DNA of 64,000 nucleotides from Polaromonas sp. Lineage in GTDB: Bacteria > Pseudomonadota > Gammaproteobacteria > Burkholderiales > Burkholderiaceae_C. The notes beneath the pieces were generated by a model. It was not told where the DNA came from, ran no database searches, and saw only the letters and a list, made by a program, of their open reading frames with translations. Numbering within the stretch: the stretch's first letter is position 1; each line of letters begins with the position of its first letter. This document shows positions 25,276 through 36,759 of this stretch, in pieces. The position numbers and the translations under genes are program-made. The DNA is taken from contig NZ_JAUYEY010000010.1 of assembly GCF_030689685.1 (NCBI RefSeq), positions 1 through 64,000 of the forward strand, written 5' to 3'.

Positions 25276-25431
25276 CTCAGTCGGACCCCGCGCAGATCAA
25301 TAAGTGCCCGAACCGGAGTTGAACTCCCATCCCCTTCAAGCAAGGGCCGCGGGTCCGGCTCCGCCGGCCCGCAGGCGCAGCGGCCCCCTCGGGGGGCAGG
25401 GAACTACGCGCAGCGAGTGACCGTGGGGGCG
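25276..25431. repeat. Family B repeat between mreD and mrdA
   Basis: GGCCCCCTCGGGGGGCAGGG, then TACGCGCAGCGAGTGACCG and TGGGGGCG, match in inverse orientation the unit after marC (5250). Upstream short hairpins (GGGTCCGGC/GCCGGCCCGC) fill the rest of this 155-base gap within an otherwise compact operon. Confidence 0.65.
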
Positions 25432-25950
25432 TCATAAAGGCCGGTTTTCGTCGGGGTTGGGCGCCCGCCGCTGCGGGGCCAGCAGCATCACGCTGACCAC
25501 CGGCCACAGCAGCGACTCGGCCAACGGGGCCAACAGCAGTGTCCAGCCCGGAAAAATACCGCCGCTGCTCATGCGGATGAGGATCTCGACCCCGTGCGCC
25601 CCGGCAAACATCGGCAGTACCTGCAGGGCTTGCGAAGGCACCGTGAACCAGAGCAGGCGGCGGTGAATCATGGTGGCGAAAAAACTCAGCGCGGTATAGG
25701 CCAGCGCATGCTGTCCCAGCAAGGCCGACTGGTGCACGTCCATGCCCAGACCGAACATGAACGCCAGGCCGATGCCCACGCGCTGCGGCTGGTGCACGTT
25801 CCAGAACACCAGCACCAGCGCCAGAAAATCGGGCATCCAGGGCACACGTCCGAGCGGCAGCATGTCCAGCAGCAGGGCAACGATCAGGCTGGTCCAAATG
25901 AAAACGGGGTTGGCCGGCAACAACAGTTGCTGGCCCGACGGCATGATCAT
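25432..25950 (-). CDS. mreD: Rod-shape determining protein MreD
   Basis: 172 residues with about five membrane segments, including the family-typical VFIWTSLIVALLLDMLPLGRVPWMPDFLALVLVFW start and the GLGMDVHQSALLGQHAL motif. The ATG overlaps the mreC stop. It is an inner-membrane part of the elongasome, linking MreC with PBP2/RodA. Confidence 0.92.
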   Translation of the reverse strand: MIMPSGQQLLLPANPVFIWTSLIVALLLDMLPLGRVPWMPDFLALVLVFWNVHQPQRVGIGLAFMFGLGMDVHQSALLGQHALAYTALSFFATMIHRRLLWFTVPSQALQVLPMFAGAHGVEILIRMSSGGIFPGWTLLLAPLAESLLWPVVSVMLLAPQRRAPNPDENRPL

Positions 25951-26867
25951 TTTCCGGCTCCTTTCTTCACCGGGCTCGGCGCGGCCTCGTCAACCGGCCG
26001 CTGCGGAATCTGGCCCGACACCGGCGCGATCACCATGACATGCACGGCCGCGCCGACCTGGGCTTCGGGCGTGCAGTAAATGCGGGCAAAAGCCGATTCG
26101 GCACGGCGTTCAATTTTCTCGATTTTGGCCACCGGCAACCCCGGTGGGTAAACCCCGTCCACACCGCTGGTCGTCAGCAAATCGCCCTGCTGCACATCCG
26201 AGTTGCTGCCCATGAAACGCAGCTCCAGCCCACCGCCCGAAGCCGAGGGCTCGCCATACGCAACGCTGCGCGCGCCAGTACGGGTGTTGAGCACCGGAAT
26301 GGCCAGTTCGCGGTCGATCACCAAGGTCACTTCGCTGACCAGGGGATGCACGCGGGTAACCTGGCCGAGTACGCCAGACTCATCCACCACCGGCGAGCCG
26401 AGGGCAACGCCATGGGCCAGCCCCTTGTCGATAATGATCTTGCGGGTGTAGGGATCGGGCGCGTCGTACAGCACTTCAGCGGCCAGGCCGTTGATGGCTT
26501 TTTGCTCACGCAGATCGAGCAGCTTGCGTAGGCGCGTGTTCTCCAGCGCCAATTGCTCGACCTGGCCGGCCCGCAGCGACTGCAGCGCAAGTTTTTTGCG
26601 CGCTTCTTCCTCGCTGGTTTTGGCCTGGTTCAAGGCGGTGAAATAACCGCCGCCGTTTTGCACGGCCCGCACCGGCTGCAGCGCCAGCCATTGCACAGGA
26701 TAGAGCGCAGTGGCCAAGGCGGCACGAATCGGCTGGGTGACCCGGAAGCGCATGTCGGCGACCATCAGGAACAGGGCCAGCGCACTGAAAAACATCAGCT
26801 TGGACAAGGCCGACGGCCCCTGTTTAAAAAAGGGCGGCGGGGTTCTGTCGAGGGTTCCTAAGGGCAT
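25947..26867 (-). CDS. mreC: Rod-shape determining protein MreC
   Basis: 306 residues: a short cytoplasmic N-terminus, one membrane helix (LMFFSALALFLMVADM), a coiled coil (about 75-120) and the beta-barrel periplasmic domain with PYTRKIIIDKG, GSPVVDESGVLGQV and DLLTTSGVDGVYPPGLPVAKI. The tail is short and proline-rich. It stops four bases into mreD. It scaffolds PBP2 and activates RodA-PBP2. Confidence 0.94.
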   Translation of the reverse strand: MPLGTLDRTPPPFFKQGPSALSKLMFFSALALFLMVADMRFRVTQPIRAALATALYPVQWLALQPVRAVQNGGGYFTALNQAKTSEEEARKKLALQSLRAGQVEQLALENTRLRKLLDLREQKAINGLAAEVLYDAPDPYTRKIIIDKGLAHGVALGSPVVDESGVLGQVTRVHPLVSEVTLVIDRELAIPVLNTRTGARSVAYGEPSASGGGLELRFMGSNSDVQQGDLLTTSGVDGVYPPGLPVAKIEKIERRAESAFARIYCTPEAQVGAAVHVMVIAPVSGQIPQRPVDEAAPSPVKKGAGK

Positions 26868-26917
26868 GGTCTGCGGTCAATCATGCGCCCATTCGGCGGC
26901 ATCGAGAAGGATGCGTG

Positions 26918-28211
<1,294 letters not shown>

Positions 28212-28511
28212 ATGGCATTGACACCCCAAGACATCATGCGCGTCGCCAACCTGGCCAGGCTGGAGTTACGCCCCGACGAAACCGAACACACACGCAGTCA
28301 GCTCAACGGCTTTTTCGCGCTGGTAGAACAGATGAACGCCGTCAATACCGAGGGCGTGGAGCCGCTGGCGCACCCGGCGGCGGTGCTGGGGCAGGTGGCC
28401 CTGCGTCTGCGCGACGACATTGCCAGTGAACCGAACCAGCGCGAGGCCAGCCAGGTCAGCGCGCCCGCTGTCGAGCGCGGCCTCTTCCTCGTGCCCAAGG
28501 TGATTGAATGA
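28212..28511 (+). CDS. gatC: Asp-tRNA(Asn)/Glu-tRNA(Gln) amidotransferase subunit C
   Basis: 99 residues, standard GatC length. Typical motifs are [35 protein letters not shown] and LRDD. It overlaps gatA by four bases. It stabilises the GatAB complex that makes Gln-tRNA(Gln) and Asn-tRNA(Asn) by transamidation. Confidence 0.93.
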   Translation: MALTPQDIMRVANLARLELRPDETEHTRSQLNGFFALVEQMNAVNTEGVEPLAHPAAVLGQVALRLRDDIASEPNQREASQVSAPAVERGLFLVPKVIE

Positions 28512-30010
28512 GCACCGATTTGCACGACCTCGGGGTCGCCCAACTCGCGGCCAAACTCGCCGCCCGCAACGTCTCCAGCGTCGAAGTGACGCAGCACTTC
28601 CTGGCCCGCATTGAACAAAACGCCGGCCTGGGCGCTTTTCTTGCCACCGACAGCGCGGTGTCACTGGCGCAGGCCAAGGCGGCCGATGCGCGCCTGGCCG
28701 CCGGGGAGCGCACGCCGCTGCTCGGTGTGCCGCTGGCGCACAAGGATATCTTTGTCACGCGCGACTTCCCAACCACCGCCGGTTCAAGAATGCTGGAGAA
28801 CTACCGCAGTCCGTTCGATGCCACCGTGGTGGGCAAACTGGCTGGCGCGGGCATGGTCACGCTGGGCAAGCTCAACTGCGACGAGTTCGCCATGGGTTCG
28901 GGCAACGAGAACAGCGCCTACCAGCCAGTGCTGAACCCCTGGGACCGCACGCGGATTCCCGGTGGTTCGTCGGGCGGCAGCGCAGCCGCTGTGGCTGCGC
29001 GCCTGGTGCCTGCGGCGACCGGCACCGACACCGGTGGGTCGATCCGCCAGCCCGCCTCGCTGACCGGCATCACCGGCATCAAGCCGACCTATGGCCGCTG
29101 CTCGCGTTACGGCATGGTGGCGTTTGCCTCCAGCCTGGACCAGGCCGGCCCGATGGCGCGCTCTGCGCTCGATTGCGCCCTGCTGCTGTCGAGCATGGCT
29201 GGGCCGGACCTGGACCGCGACTCGACCTCGCTGGACCTGCCGGTGGCCGATTACGCTACAGATTTGATAGCTGCTGGCGCAGGTGGGACAGGGGCTACAG
29301 CCCCAAAAAGCTTGAAGGGTCTGCGGATTGGCCTGCCCACCCAGTTTTTCGGCGCTGGCTGCTCGGCCGACGTGCTGCAGGCCGTGCGCGCCGCGCTGGC
29401 CGAGTTTGAAAAGCTGGGGGCGACGCTGGTTGATGTCGATCTACCGCTGACAGAGCTGTCCATCCCGGTGTATTACGTGATCGCACCGGCCGAGGCCAGC
29501 AGCAACTTGAGCCGCTTCGACGGTGTTCGTTACGGGCACCGCGCCGCCAGTTACGGCGACCTGACCGACATGTACAAGAAGTCGCGCAGCGAAGGTTTTG
29601 GCGACGAAGTCACGCGCCGCATCATGATTGGCACTTATGTGTTGTCGCACGGGTATTACGACGCCTACTACCTGAAGGCGCAGAAAATCCGCCGGCTGAT
29701 TGCCGAGGACTTCCAGAAGGCCTTCGCACAGTGCGACATCATTGCCGGCCCGGTGTCGCCCACCGTCGCCTGGAAGATCGGCGAGAACGCCAGCGACCCG
29801 GTGGCCAGCTACCTGGCCGACATCTACACACTGTCGAGCAGCCTGGCGGGCCTGCCCGGCATGAGTGTGCCGGCCGGTTTCGGCGCGCACAACATGCCGG
29901 TCGGCCTGCAACTGATCGGCAACTATTTCAAGGAAGCGCAGTTGCTGGGCGCGGCGCACCAGTTCCAGCTCGCGACCGACTGGCACCTGCGCCAGCCCCC
30001 AGGCCTTTGA
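28508..30010 (+). CDS. gatA: Asp-tRNA(Asn)/Glu-tRNA(Gln) amidotransferase subunit A
   Basis: 500 residues with the amidase-signature triad: Lys79 in LAHKDIF, Ser154 in [10 protein letters not shown] and Ser178 in [11 protein letters not shown]. It releases ammonia from glutamine for GatB. Residues about 252-270, just before [12 protein letters not shown], are encoded by a family A repeat inserted in frame. The position lies between the second conserved block and the C-terminal part, a surface loop in known GatA structures. gatB follows after 10 bases. Confidence 0.95.
   Translation: MSTDLHDLGVAQLAAKLAARNVSSVEVTQHFLARIEQNAGLGAFLATDSAVSLAQAKAADARLAAGERTPLLGVPLAHKDIFVTRDFPTTAGSRMLENYRSPFDATVVGKLAGAGMVTLGKLNCDEFAMGSGNENSAYQPVLNPWDRTRIPGGSSGGSAAAVAARLVPAATGTDTGGSIRQPASLTGITGIKPTYGRCSRYGMVAFASSLDQAGPMARSALDCALLLSSMAGPDLDRDSTSLDLPVADYATDLIAAGAGGTGATAPKSLKGLRIGLPTQFFGAGCSADVLQAVRAALAEFEKLGATLVDVDLPLTELSIPVYYVIAPAEASSNLSRFDGVRYGHRAASYGDLTDMYKKSRSEGFGDEVTRRIMIGTYVLSHGYYDAYYLKAQKIRRLIAEDFQKAFAQCDIIAGPVSPTVAWKIGENASDPVASYLADIYTLSSSLAGLPGMSVPAGFGAHNMPVGLQLIGNYFKEAQLLGAAHQFQLATDWHLRQPPGL
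29261..29316 (+). repeat. Family A repeat inside gatA
   Basis: GATAGCTGCTGGCGCAGG, GGGCTACAGCCCC, ending AAAAAGCTTGAAGGG. It lacks the first GCTAT arm that opens the other copies and stays in frame. Confidence 0.7.
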
Positions 30011-30020
30011 GTGATTTGAC

Positions 30021-31556
30021 ATGAGCCAGACCCAACCCACCGTCAACCCCTTCGCCCAGATGCAGGCAGGCAGACCCACGGGGCCGCTGGTGCTGGGCTA
30101 TGAAGTCATCATCGGCTTCGAGACCCACACGCAGCTCACCACGCAATCGAAAATTTTCAGCCGCGCCTCGACCGCCTTTGGTGCAGAGCCGAACACCCAG
30201 GCCTCGGCAGTGGACTTTGCCCTGCCCGGCGCTTTGCCAGTGATGAACAAGGGCGCAGTGCAGCGCGCCATCGAGTTCGGCCTGGCCGTCAATGCGCACA
30301 TCGCCGAGAGCAGCGTGTTCGCACGCAAAAATTATTTTTACCCCGACCTGCCCAAGGGCTACCAGATCAGCCAGTTTGAAATTCCGGTGGTGCAGGGCGG
30401 CACGGTCGAGTTTTTCCTCGGCGATGAAAAAAAATCGGTGCGCCTGGTGCGTGCGCATCTTGAGGAAGATGCCGGCAAGTCGCTGCACGAAGACTTTGTA
30501 GGCATGAGTGGCATCGACCTGAACCGCGCCGGCACGCCGCTGCTGGAGATCGTCACCGAGCCCGACATGCGTTCATCTGCGGAAGCGGTGGCCTATGCGA
30601 AAGAGCTGCACAAGATCGTGACCTGGATAGGGATTTGTGACGGCAACATGCAGGAAGGCAGCTTCCGCTGCGACGCCAACGTGTCGGTGCGCAAGCCCGG
30701 CGCGGAGCTGGGCACACGCCGAGAGATCAAGAATCTGAACAGCTTCCGCTTCATGCAGCAGGCCATCGACTACGAAGTACGCTGGCAGATCGAGCAAATC
30801 GAGGACGGCAAAACCATCCAGCAAGCGACCGTGCTGTTCGACCCGGACACCGGCGAGACGCGCGCCATGCGCACCAAGGAAGATGCGGCGGATTACCGCT
30901 ATTTTCCTGACCCGGACCTGCCTCCGCTGGTGATTTCGCGCGAGTGGGTTGAGGAAACGCGTGCGGCTATGAAGGAGCTACCTCGAGCAATGGCTGCGCG
31001 ATTTCGGAGCCAGCACGGTTTATCGGAGCACGACGCCGCTCAACTAACCTGTAGCTGGGGTATCGCTGCAGATTATGAAGATGCAGCCAAACTGAGCAGC
31101 GAACCTAAACTCGCAGCGAATTGGTACATCAACGCAGTGTTACCTGCACTAAATTCATCAGACGCTTTACCTGAAATCAGTGTTTACGAATTGACGAGCA
31201 CCAAAGCACCAGCAAAAATCGCAGCGCTTATTTCACGCATTTCTGACAATACGATTTCCAACAAAGCAGCTCGGCAGGTTTTTGAGTTGCTGTGGTCGAG
31301 AAATACTGTGGATGCTGAGCCCATCGCGCAAGTGGATGCGTTAATCGAACAGCTTGGCCTCAAACAAATGAGCGACACCAGCGAGCTCGAAAAGATCATC
31401 GACGATGTCCTCGCGGCCAACGCTAAAAACGTCGAGGAAGTGCGCGCCGGCAATGCCAAGGCCATGAACGCGCTGGTCGGTCAGGCCATGAAAGCCACCA
31501 AGGGCAAGGCCAATCCGGCGCAGGTCAATGAATTGCTGAAGAAAAAATTGGCTTAG
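30021..31556 (+). CDS. gatB: Asp-tRNA(Asn)/Glu-tRNA(Gln) amidotransferase subunit B
   Basis: 511 residues. The kinase-like catalytic part has [40 protein letters not shown] and the conserved [19 protein letters not shown]. The C-terminal part carries the YqeY-like tRNA-binding tail ending [16 protein letters not shown]. From about 30960 to 31365 (residues ~314-448) base composition becomes AT-rich and codon choice changes, while the frame stays intact. This is the helical and start of the tail domain, and it looks like a recombined segment. It phosphorylates and amidates the mischarged tRNA. Confidence 0.95.
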   Translation: MSQTQPTVNPFAQMQAGRPTGPLVLGYEVIIGFETHTQLTTQSKIFSRASTAFGAEPNTQASAVDFALPGALPVMNKGAVQRAIEFGLAVNAHIAESSVFARKNYFYPDLPKGYQISQFEIPVVQGGTVEFFLGDEKKSVRLVRAHLEEDAGKSLHEDFVGMSGIDLNRAGTPLLEIVTEPDMRSSAEAVAYAKELHKIVTWIGICDGNMQEGSFRCDANVSVRKPGAELGTRREIKNLNSFRFMQQAIDYEVRWQIEQIEDGKTIQQATVLFDPDTGETRAMRTKEDAADYRYFPDPDLPPLVISREWVEETRAAMKELPRAMAARFRSQHGLSEHDAAQLTCSWGIAADYEDAAKLSSEPKLAANWYINAVLPALNSSDALPEISVYELTSTKAPAKIAALISRISDNTISNKAARQVFELLWSRNTVDAEPIAQVDALIEQLGLKQMSDTSELEKIIDDVLAANAKNVEEVRAGNAKAMNALVGQAMKATKGKANPAQVNELLKKKLA

Positions 31557-31570
31557 CGCAGATCGAAATC

Positions 31571-31629
31571 GCTAGCAAAATAATAGCTGCTTGCGCCCGT
31601 CCAATATGGGCCAGAGCCATTTTTGATCA
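31571..31629 (+). repeat. Family A repeat after gatB
   Basis: This is the most complete intergenic copy: GCTAGCAAAATAATAGCTGC, TTGCGCCCGTCC, AATATGGGCCAGAGCC, TTTTTGATCAC. It abuts the longer repeat starting at 31631. Confidence 0.8.
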
Positions 31630-31630
31630 C

Positions 31631-31745
31631 TATCGAGCGCTCCAAATTCATCATTGTCGAAGCGCCCAACCCCTCACCCCAACCCTCTCCCGAAGGGCGA
31701 GGGTGAGAGCAGTCCAATTCACTGTCGTGTATTTGAAAAAGATCG
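31631..31745 (+). repeat. ~115-bp dispersed repeat, inverse copy at 59718
   Basis: CTATCGAGCGCTCC, CCCTCACCCCAACCCTCTCC, a GGGCGAGGGTGAGAGCAGTCC hairpin arm and ACTGTCGTGTATTTG align over the full length with the reverse complement of 59718-59836. The hairpin between gatB and the convergent DUF4124 gene may also stop transcription. Confidence 0.75.
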
Positions 31746-31751
31746 GTACTC

Positions 31752-32453
31752 TTATTTTTTGGCGGCCACCGGCGCAGGCGCAGGCTTGCCCGGCACAACA
31801 GCACCGGAAGTCGCCCACAGCTGTTTGAGCTTGAGCAACTCGTCGTCGAAGCGCCGGTTCACCCGTTTTTTCTCGGCGTCTTGCTCGCTGATGAAGCGTT
31901 TTTGCATCGCAACGCTGCTGTCGTTTTCTTCCAGCCGACGTTTCAGGGAGGCCGGCGCCCGGCCTGGCGTGTCTTTGTAAAACTCCAAATCCGCATGGAT
32001 GGCCTTGCGCTGCTCGGCAAGCTCCTGCGAGCGTTTGTTCGAGGCCTTGATGACTTCGCCCACCTGGCTCAGCGCTTCGGCGCGCTCTTTGTCATGCAGG
32101 TCACGCGTGGGATAACGCAGCAACAAGGCGCGGTCACGGCGCTTGTCTTCAGCCTCGCGGGCCCGCACTTCGGCGGCGACCTTTTCCTTTTCTTCCAGCG
32201 CGGCGCGCTCTGGGGGGGTCAGCTGGGGGGGCAGCACCCGCCGGACCGTGCCTGACGGGTTGATTTCGCGCTGAACCCGGTCTAGGCATTCAGCAATCGG
32301 GCGGTCAGAGGTAATCTTGCGGCCGGTGCCGTCAACGCAGGTGTAAATGCCTTGCACGGTGGGCACGCGGGTTTGTGCGACCGCGATTTCGCTCAGGCAG
32401 GCGGCTACCAGGGCAAGGCCTGCCTGGGTCACGGTGTACAACTGCAGGGGCAT
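31752..32453 (-). CDS. Exported DUF4124-type coiled-coil protein
   Basis: 233 residues. An N-terminal signal peptide (AGLALVAACLSEIAVAQ) precedes a DUF4124-like beta domain (GIYTCVDGTGRKITSDRPIAECL), then a long charged helical region (about 75-205) rich in E, K and R, ending in a Pro/Ala tail. The domain is common in beta- and gammaproteobacterial periplasmic proteins of unknown role. It is followed on the same strand, upstream, by pyrE. Confidence 0.8.
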   Translation of the reverse strand: MPLQLYTVTQAGLALVAACLSEIAVAQTRVPTVQGIYTCVDGTGRKITSDRPIAECLDRVQREINPSGTVRRVLPPQLTPPERAALEEKEKVAAEVRAREAEDKRRDRALLLRYPTRDLHDKERAEALSQVGEVIKASNKRSQELAEQRKAIHADLEFYKDTPGRAPASLKRRLEENDSSVAMQKRFISEQDAEKKRVNRRFDDELLKLKQLWATSGAVVPGKPAPAPVAAKK

Positions 32454-32465
32454 GTGCTTGATTCC

Positions 32466-33245
32466 TCAATCAACGCCGTAGCGCTGCCGGTAGTCCAGCA
32501 CCCGCTGGTAATGAGTCTGAAGCAAGTCGCCGCCGTTTGACTCCAAACCACCAGCAGGCGCCTTGCCCGCCTCAGCCAGATACTGCAACAAGTCGGTCAA
32601 GCGGGCAATCGCAAAAACGTGAAGACCCAGCTCGCGGGTGACAAACTGTACGGCGCTGTAAGCCACATCCTGGCCGTTTTCGACTGCCTTCTCCTGCCGG
32701 TCCAGCGCGATGGCCACCGCATGCGGCGTGGCGCCAGCGGCGCGGATGATGGCAATCGACTCGCGTGTCGCGGTGCCAGCCGAAATCACGTCGTCAATGA
32801 TCAACACCCGGCCCTTGACGGGTGCGCCGACCAGCGTGCCGCCCTCGCCGTGGTCCTTGGCTTCCTTGCGGTTGTAGGCAAACGGCACATTGCGGCCGAG
32901 ACGCGCCAGCTCCACCGCCACCGCGGCGGCCAGCGGGATGCCCTTGTAGGCCGGGCCGAAAATCATGTCGAACTGCAGGCCGCTGGTTTTCTCCTGCAGC
33001 AGCAGGCCGCGCGCATAAAATTGCGCCAGCCGGCCCAGCTTGGCGCCGTCGTCGAACAGGCCCGCATTGAAAAAGTAGGGGCTCATGCGACCAGCCTTGG
33101 TCTTGAACTCGCCGAAGCGCAACACGCCGGAGGCGATGGCGAACTCGACGAATTCCTGCGCCAGCGTCCGGCGCTCGTCGTCTGGCGTGCCGTCCCGGGG
33201 TAAAGGATTGCCGGCCGGCGCTGGCGTGCCCGTTGTTATGCTCAT
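32466..33245 (-). CDS. pyrE: Orotate phosphoribosyltransferase
   Basis: 259 residues, somewhat longer than the usual ~215 owing to an N-terminal extension of about 30 residues and a C-terminal one. The PRPP-binding motif is [37 protein letters not shown] and [14 protein letters not shown] are the OPRT hallmarks. It converts orotate and PRPP to OMP in pyrimidine synthesis. The ATG at 33245 lies nine bases from the divergent xth start, so the two ribosome sites lie almost on top of each other. Confidence 0.93.
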   Translation of the reverse strand: MSITTGTPAPAGNPLPRDGTPDDERRTLAQEFVEFAIASGVLRFGEFKTKAGRMSPYFFNAGLFDDGAKLGRLAQFYARGLLLQEKTSGLQFDMIFGPAYKGIPLAAAVAVELARLGRNVPFAYNRKEAKDHGEGGTLVGAPVKGRVLIIDDVISAGTATRESIAIIRAAGATPHAVAIALDRQEKAVENGQDVAYSAVQFVTRELGLHVFAIARLTDLLQYLAEAGKAPAGGLESNGGDLLQTHYQRVLDYRQRYGVD

Positions 33246-33254
33246 TGGAGTCCC

Positions 33255-34133
33255 ATGTTTAAGTTGACCAGTCTGAACCTCAACGGCATCCGTTCTGCCG
33301 CCAGCAAGGGCATGACCGAATGGGTGGCCCAGACCCAGCCGGATTGTATTTGCATGCAGGAACTCAAGGCCCAGGCCGCCGATGTGGCCGGGCGCTTCGA
33401 GGACATCGCCGGCCTCAAGGGGCACTTTCACTTCGCGGAGAAAAAAGGCTATTCCGGCGTCGCCATCTACACGCGCCACGAACCCAGCGACGTGATCACC
33501 GGTTACGGCTCCCATGAATTCGACGCCGAAGGCCGTTATGTGGAGCTGCGTTTTGACCGGCCCGGCCGCAAGCAGGCGCCCAGACTGTCCATCATCAGCT
33601 GCTACTTCCCCAGTGGCTCTTCCGGCGAGGAGCGCCAGGCCGCCAAGTTCCGCTTCCTGGCCGAGTTCTACCCCTACCTCGCCAAGCTGAAGAAGACGCG
33701 CGACTTCGTGCTGTGCGGCGACATCAACATCGCGCACCAGGAGATCGACCTGAAGAACTTCAAGGGCAACAAAAAGAACAGCGGCTTCCTGCCCGAAGAA
33801 CGCGCCTGGATGTCGGAACTGCTGCGTGACGCGGAGGTGGCGGATGAAGCCATTGAAGAAATGACAGGCGGCACCGGGCAGCCAACGACAACAGCCACAC
33901 GCGGCGGCGGCATGGTCGATGTCTACCGCAAGCTGCAACCCACGGCCACCGACGAGGCCTACACCTGGTGGAGCAACCGCGGCCAGGCCTATGCGAAAAA
34001 TGTCGGCTGGCGGCTGGACTACCACCTGGCCACGCCGGCGGTGGCGGCGCTGGCCCAAAGCGAGACAATTTACAGGGCGCAGCGGTTTTCCGACCATGCA
34101 CCGATCACCGTGGACTACGCCCTCACACTTTGA
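33255..34133 (+). CDS. xth: Exodeoxyribonuclease III (AP endonuclease)
   Basis: 292 residues of the EEP nuclease fold. Motifs: [12 protein letters not shown] (Asn ligand), CMQELKAQ (metal-binding Glu), [31 protein letters not shown] (Asp/Asn) and [10 protein letters not shown] (catalytic His). A Thr/Gly-rich stretch at about residues 198-216 is an unusual loop. It repairs abasic sites. Its 3' end overlaps the convergent kinase gene by 11 bases. Confidence 0.93.
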   Translation: MFKLTSLNLNGIRSAASKGMTEWVAQTQPDCICMQELKAQAADVAGRFEDIAGLKGHFHFAEKKGYSGVAIYTRHEPSDVITGYGSHEFDAEGRYVELRFDRPGRKQAPRLSIISCYFPSGSSGEERQAAKFRFLAEFYPYLAKLKKTRDFVLCGDINIAHQEIDLKNFKGNKKNSGFLPEERAWMSELLRDAEVADEAIEEMTGGTGQPTTTATRGGGMVDVYRKLQPTATDEAYTWWSNRGQAYAKNVGWRLDYHLATPAVAALAQSETIYRAQRFSDHAPITVDYALTL

Positions 34134-35550
34134 CACCGGCAGCAGGCGCCTGGACGGCCGGCAGGCGCAAGCTGGCACGCAATCCGCCGCCTGCGGCTGG
34201 CTGCAGGCTGAGCTCACCGCCGTACAAGCCGACCAGGTCCTGCACGATGGCCAGGCCCAGCCCCGTACCGGGAACCGACTCGTCCAGGCGCACGCCCCGG
34301 GCGCCCACCAAAGCAAGATGTGCGGCGTCAATTCCGGGACCATCGTCCTCGACATCAACCTGCAACTGAAGGGGCCGGACGCCGGTCAGCGGTCGGGCGG
34401 CAATCGTCACCGTTGAACGGGCCCACTTGCAGGCGTTGTCCAGCACATTGCCCAGCATTTCCTGCAAGTCCTGCTCCTCGCCGGCAAAAAACAGCGCTGC
34501 GCCACCGGCTTGCAGGGTGATGGTGATGCCTCTTTCGGCGTGGACCCGCGCCATCACCCGCACCAGGCCGGCCAGCACCGGCCCGACCGCGGTGCGCTGG
34601 CCGGGCAGGCGCTGCGTCGCGGCCACCCGGGCGCGGGCCAGGTGCCAGTCGATGTGGCGGCGTGACAGCCCCACCTGTTCCCTCACCAGCCGGGCCAGTT
34701 CGCTGCCCGGCCCTGCCAGCGTCCCCGCCGCGGCCTGGTCCAGCACCGACAGCGGCGTCTTCAGCGCATGGGCCAGGTTGCCCGCCTGGGTGCGCGCGCG
34801 CGTCACCACCTCGGTGTTGCGGTCAAGCACGTCGTTGAAGTCGTCGATCAGGGGCTGCACCTCGGCGGGAAAGCGGCCCTGCAGGCGCTGCGCCCGCCCC
34901 TCATGCACATCGGCCAGCGCGCGCTGCATGGCGCGCAGGGGTGCCAGTCCCACCGCCACCTGCGCCAGCGCCGCCAGCACCAGCAAGACCAGCAGCACCG
35001 CCAGCGACGCCGCCATCACGCCATTGAAGCTGTCCACCGCCCCGGTGACTTCCTGCATGTCGGCCGCGACCACGATGCGCCAGCGGTCATCGGGTTGTTC
35101 GGCGATCCGCACCTTGCGCTCGAGCATCAGCAAGGGGGCGTCCAGCGGACCCTTGCCCTGATGCACATGCACCGCGCCATCGGCCAGTTCGTCGGCGAGC
35201 AGCGACAGGCTGGTGTCCCACAGCGAGCGCGAGCGCAACACGCCCGCGCGGGACAGGCCGTCGGCGGTGATGCGGTCCAGCTGCCAGTACAGCCCCGAAT
35301 AGGGTTTCAGCCAGCGCGGGTCGGACAGGGTCCGGGTATCGATCAGCGGCTGGCCGCTGGCATCCAGCTCGAGCCGGGCGGTCAGTTGGTCAAGCTGCTG
35401 GGTCAGGGTGGCCTCGAACTGCCGCATCACGTGATCGCGAAACAGGCCGCTGAGCAACACGCCCGCGAGCAGCAAGGCCAGCGCCAGTGCGGCCAGTGTC
35501 GCGGCCAGCAGCCGCAAACGCAGCGACGTGGCCCGGCGCCAGATGGTCAT
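34123..35550 (-). CDS. Sensor histidine kinase (PhoQ/QseC-like)
   Basis: 475 residues: a membrane helix at about 10-30 ([22 protein letters not shown]), a periplasmic domain of about 150 residues, a second helix ([20 protein letters not shown]), HAMP, DHp His in [14 protein letters not shown], and HATPase motifs [17 protein letters not shown] and [12 protein letters not shown] 35550 overlaps the regulator stop (ATGA), which fixes it. It forms an operon with the regulator and a PepSY protein, divergent from the SHP cytochrome genes, which are the likely targets. Confidence 0.9.
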   Translation of the reverse strand: MTIWRRATSLRLRLLAATLAALALALLLAGVLLSGLFRDHVMRQFEATLTQQLDQLTARLELDASGQPLIDTRTLSDPRWLKPYSGLYWQLDRITADGLSRAGVLRSRSLWDTSLSLLADELADGAVHVHQGKGPLDAPLLMLERKVRIAEQPDDRWRIVVAADMQEVTGAVDSFNGVMAASLAVLLVLLVLAALAQVAVGLAPLRAMQRALADVHEGRAQRLQGRFPAEVQPLIDDFNDVLDRNTEVVTRARTQAGNLAHALKTPLSVLDQAAAGTLAGPGSELARLVREQVGLSRRHIDWHLARARVAATQRLPGQRTAVGPVLAGLVRVMARVHAERGITITLQAGGAALFFAGEEQDLQEMLGNVLDNACKWARSTVTIAARPLTGVRPLQLQVDVEDDGPGIDAAHLALVGARGVRLDESVPGTGLGLAIVQDLVGLYGGELSLQPAAGGGLRASLRLPAVQAPAAGVKV

Positions 35551-36209
35551 GGCGGCGGCACCAGCCGGTAACCCAGCCCGCGCACCGTCTCGATCAGCTC
35601 GGGCGGCAGTTTGCGGCGCAGGCGGCCTACGAAAACCTCGATGGTGTTGGAGTCGCGCTCGAAGTCCTGGGCGTAAATGTGTTCGGTGAGTTCGGTGCGC
35701 GACACCACGGCGCCGGGTCGGTGCATCAGGTAGTCGAGCACCTTGTACTCGTGGCTGGTCAGGTTCACCGGCTGGCCGGCCAGCGTGACGCGACCGCTGC
35801 GTGTGTCCAGCGCCAGCGCGCCGCACTGCAGCACCGCCGAGGCCAGGCCGCCAGCGCGGCGGATCAGCGCGCGCACACGCGCCAGCAGCTCCTCCATGTG
35901 AAAGGGCTTGGTGAGGTAGTCATCGGCCCCGGCGTCGATGCCGGCCACCTTGTCGTGCCAGTTGTCACGCGCCGTCAGGATCAGCACCGGCATGGTTCGC
36001 CCGCCGTCACGCCAGCGCTGGAGCACGGTCAGGCCATCGAGCACCGGCAACCCCAGGTCGAGGACCACGGCGTCGAAGGCTTCGGTGTCTCCCAGGAAGT
36101 GGGCGTCGCGGCCGTTGTCGGCCTCGTCCACCGCATAACCGGCTTCCACCAGCCCGGCACGCAGCTGGGCACGCAGCGTGGGTTCGTCTTCAACCAGGAG
36201 GATGCGCAT
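35547..36209 (-). CDS. OmpR-family response regulator
   Basis: 220 residues: a receiver with acidic pocket E7/D8, acceptor Asp51 (VVLDLGLPVLDG) and Lys in LTKPF, then a winged-helix domain (about 125-218) ending YRLVPPP. It overlaps its kinase gene by four bases and follows the PepSY gene by 17 bases. By position it probably regulates the divergent cytochrome operon. Confidence 0.92.
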   Translation of the reverse strand: MRILLVEDEPTLRAQLRAGLVEAGYAVDEADNGRDAHFLGDTEAFDAVVLDLGLPVLDGLTVLQRWRDGGRTMPVLILTARDNWHDKVAGIDAGADDYLTKPFHMEELLARVRALIRRAGGLASAVLQCGALALDTRSGRVTLAGQPVNLTSHEYKVLDYLMHRPGAVVSRTELTEHIYAQDFERDSNTIEVFVGRLRRKLPPELIETVRGLGYRLVPPP

Positions 36210-36226
36210 GGGCTGGCAGCGGGGTG

Positions 36227-36619
36227 TCAGGGGCGCGTGTCACGGCCGCTGCGCGCGTCGCTTGTGCTGCCGCCCCTGGTGGACAACAGGGCGGCAGTCC
36301 GGGCATCCAGCTTGAGCTTGACCAGCTGGCCCTGCGGCTGCAGCAGCTTGACTTCGTAGACCCAGCGGCCTTCCTCCTGCTCCAGTTCGACTTCCATGAC
36401 CTGGCCCGGGTGCTCGCGCTCAAGCAGCTCGAGCACTTTGCCCAGTGGCAACACCTCACCGGCCTGGAGCGCCTGGCGCGCACGGTTGTGGTCGTCCCTG
36501 CCGCCCGACCAGGCTGGCTGCAGCCCCAGGCTGCCAATCAGCAGCGCCAGCACCCACAAGGCGCCCCGCAGCGGGCGGCGGCGCTTGCCGACAAGGACGA
36601 AAGGCAGGATGAAGGTCAT
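36227..36619 (-). CDS. PepSY-domain periplasmic protein
   Basis: 130 residues. An N-terminal hydrophobic segment (GALWVLALLIGSLGLQPAWS) acts as signal peptide. The PepSY-like domain follows: QALQAGEVLPLGKVLELLEREHPGQVMEVELEQEEGRWVYEVKLL. Small PepSY proteins often accompany such two-component systems and may modulate the sensor. ATG 36619 is chosen because the longer frame adds only an unlikely Cys-containing N-terminus. Confidence 0.8.
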   Translation of the reverse strand: MTFILPFVLVGKRRRPLRGALWVLALLIGSLGLQPAWSGGRDDHNRARQALQAGEVLPLGKVLELLEREHPGQVMEVELEQEEGRWVYEVKLLQPQGQLVKLKLDARTAALLSTRGGSTSDARSGRDTRP

Positions 36620-36759
36620 GACGGGATTGTCCTGCAGCCATTGTGAACCGCAGATGAACGACGTCTTCAGGAAGGGTTCAAGCGCCTTTGCCAAAAATAC
36701 ATGCCATCCCCTGCAAGACCTGCCAACACCCACTCAACCCGAACGCAGAAAGCCCAGCC

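Noticed and set aside
25300-25335. A sequence resembling a tRNA T-arm (CCGGAGTTGAACTCC)
   Set aside because: No acceptor stem, anticodon arm or CCA-compatible end could be found around it.
24181-25437. A 418-codon plus-strand ORF
   Set aside because: It is antisense to mrdA and shows no protein family features.
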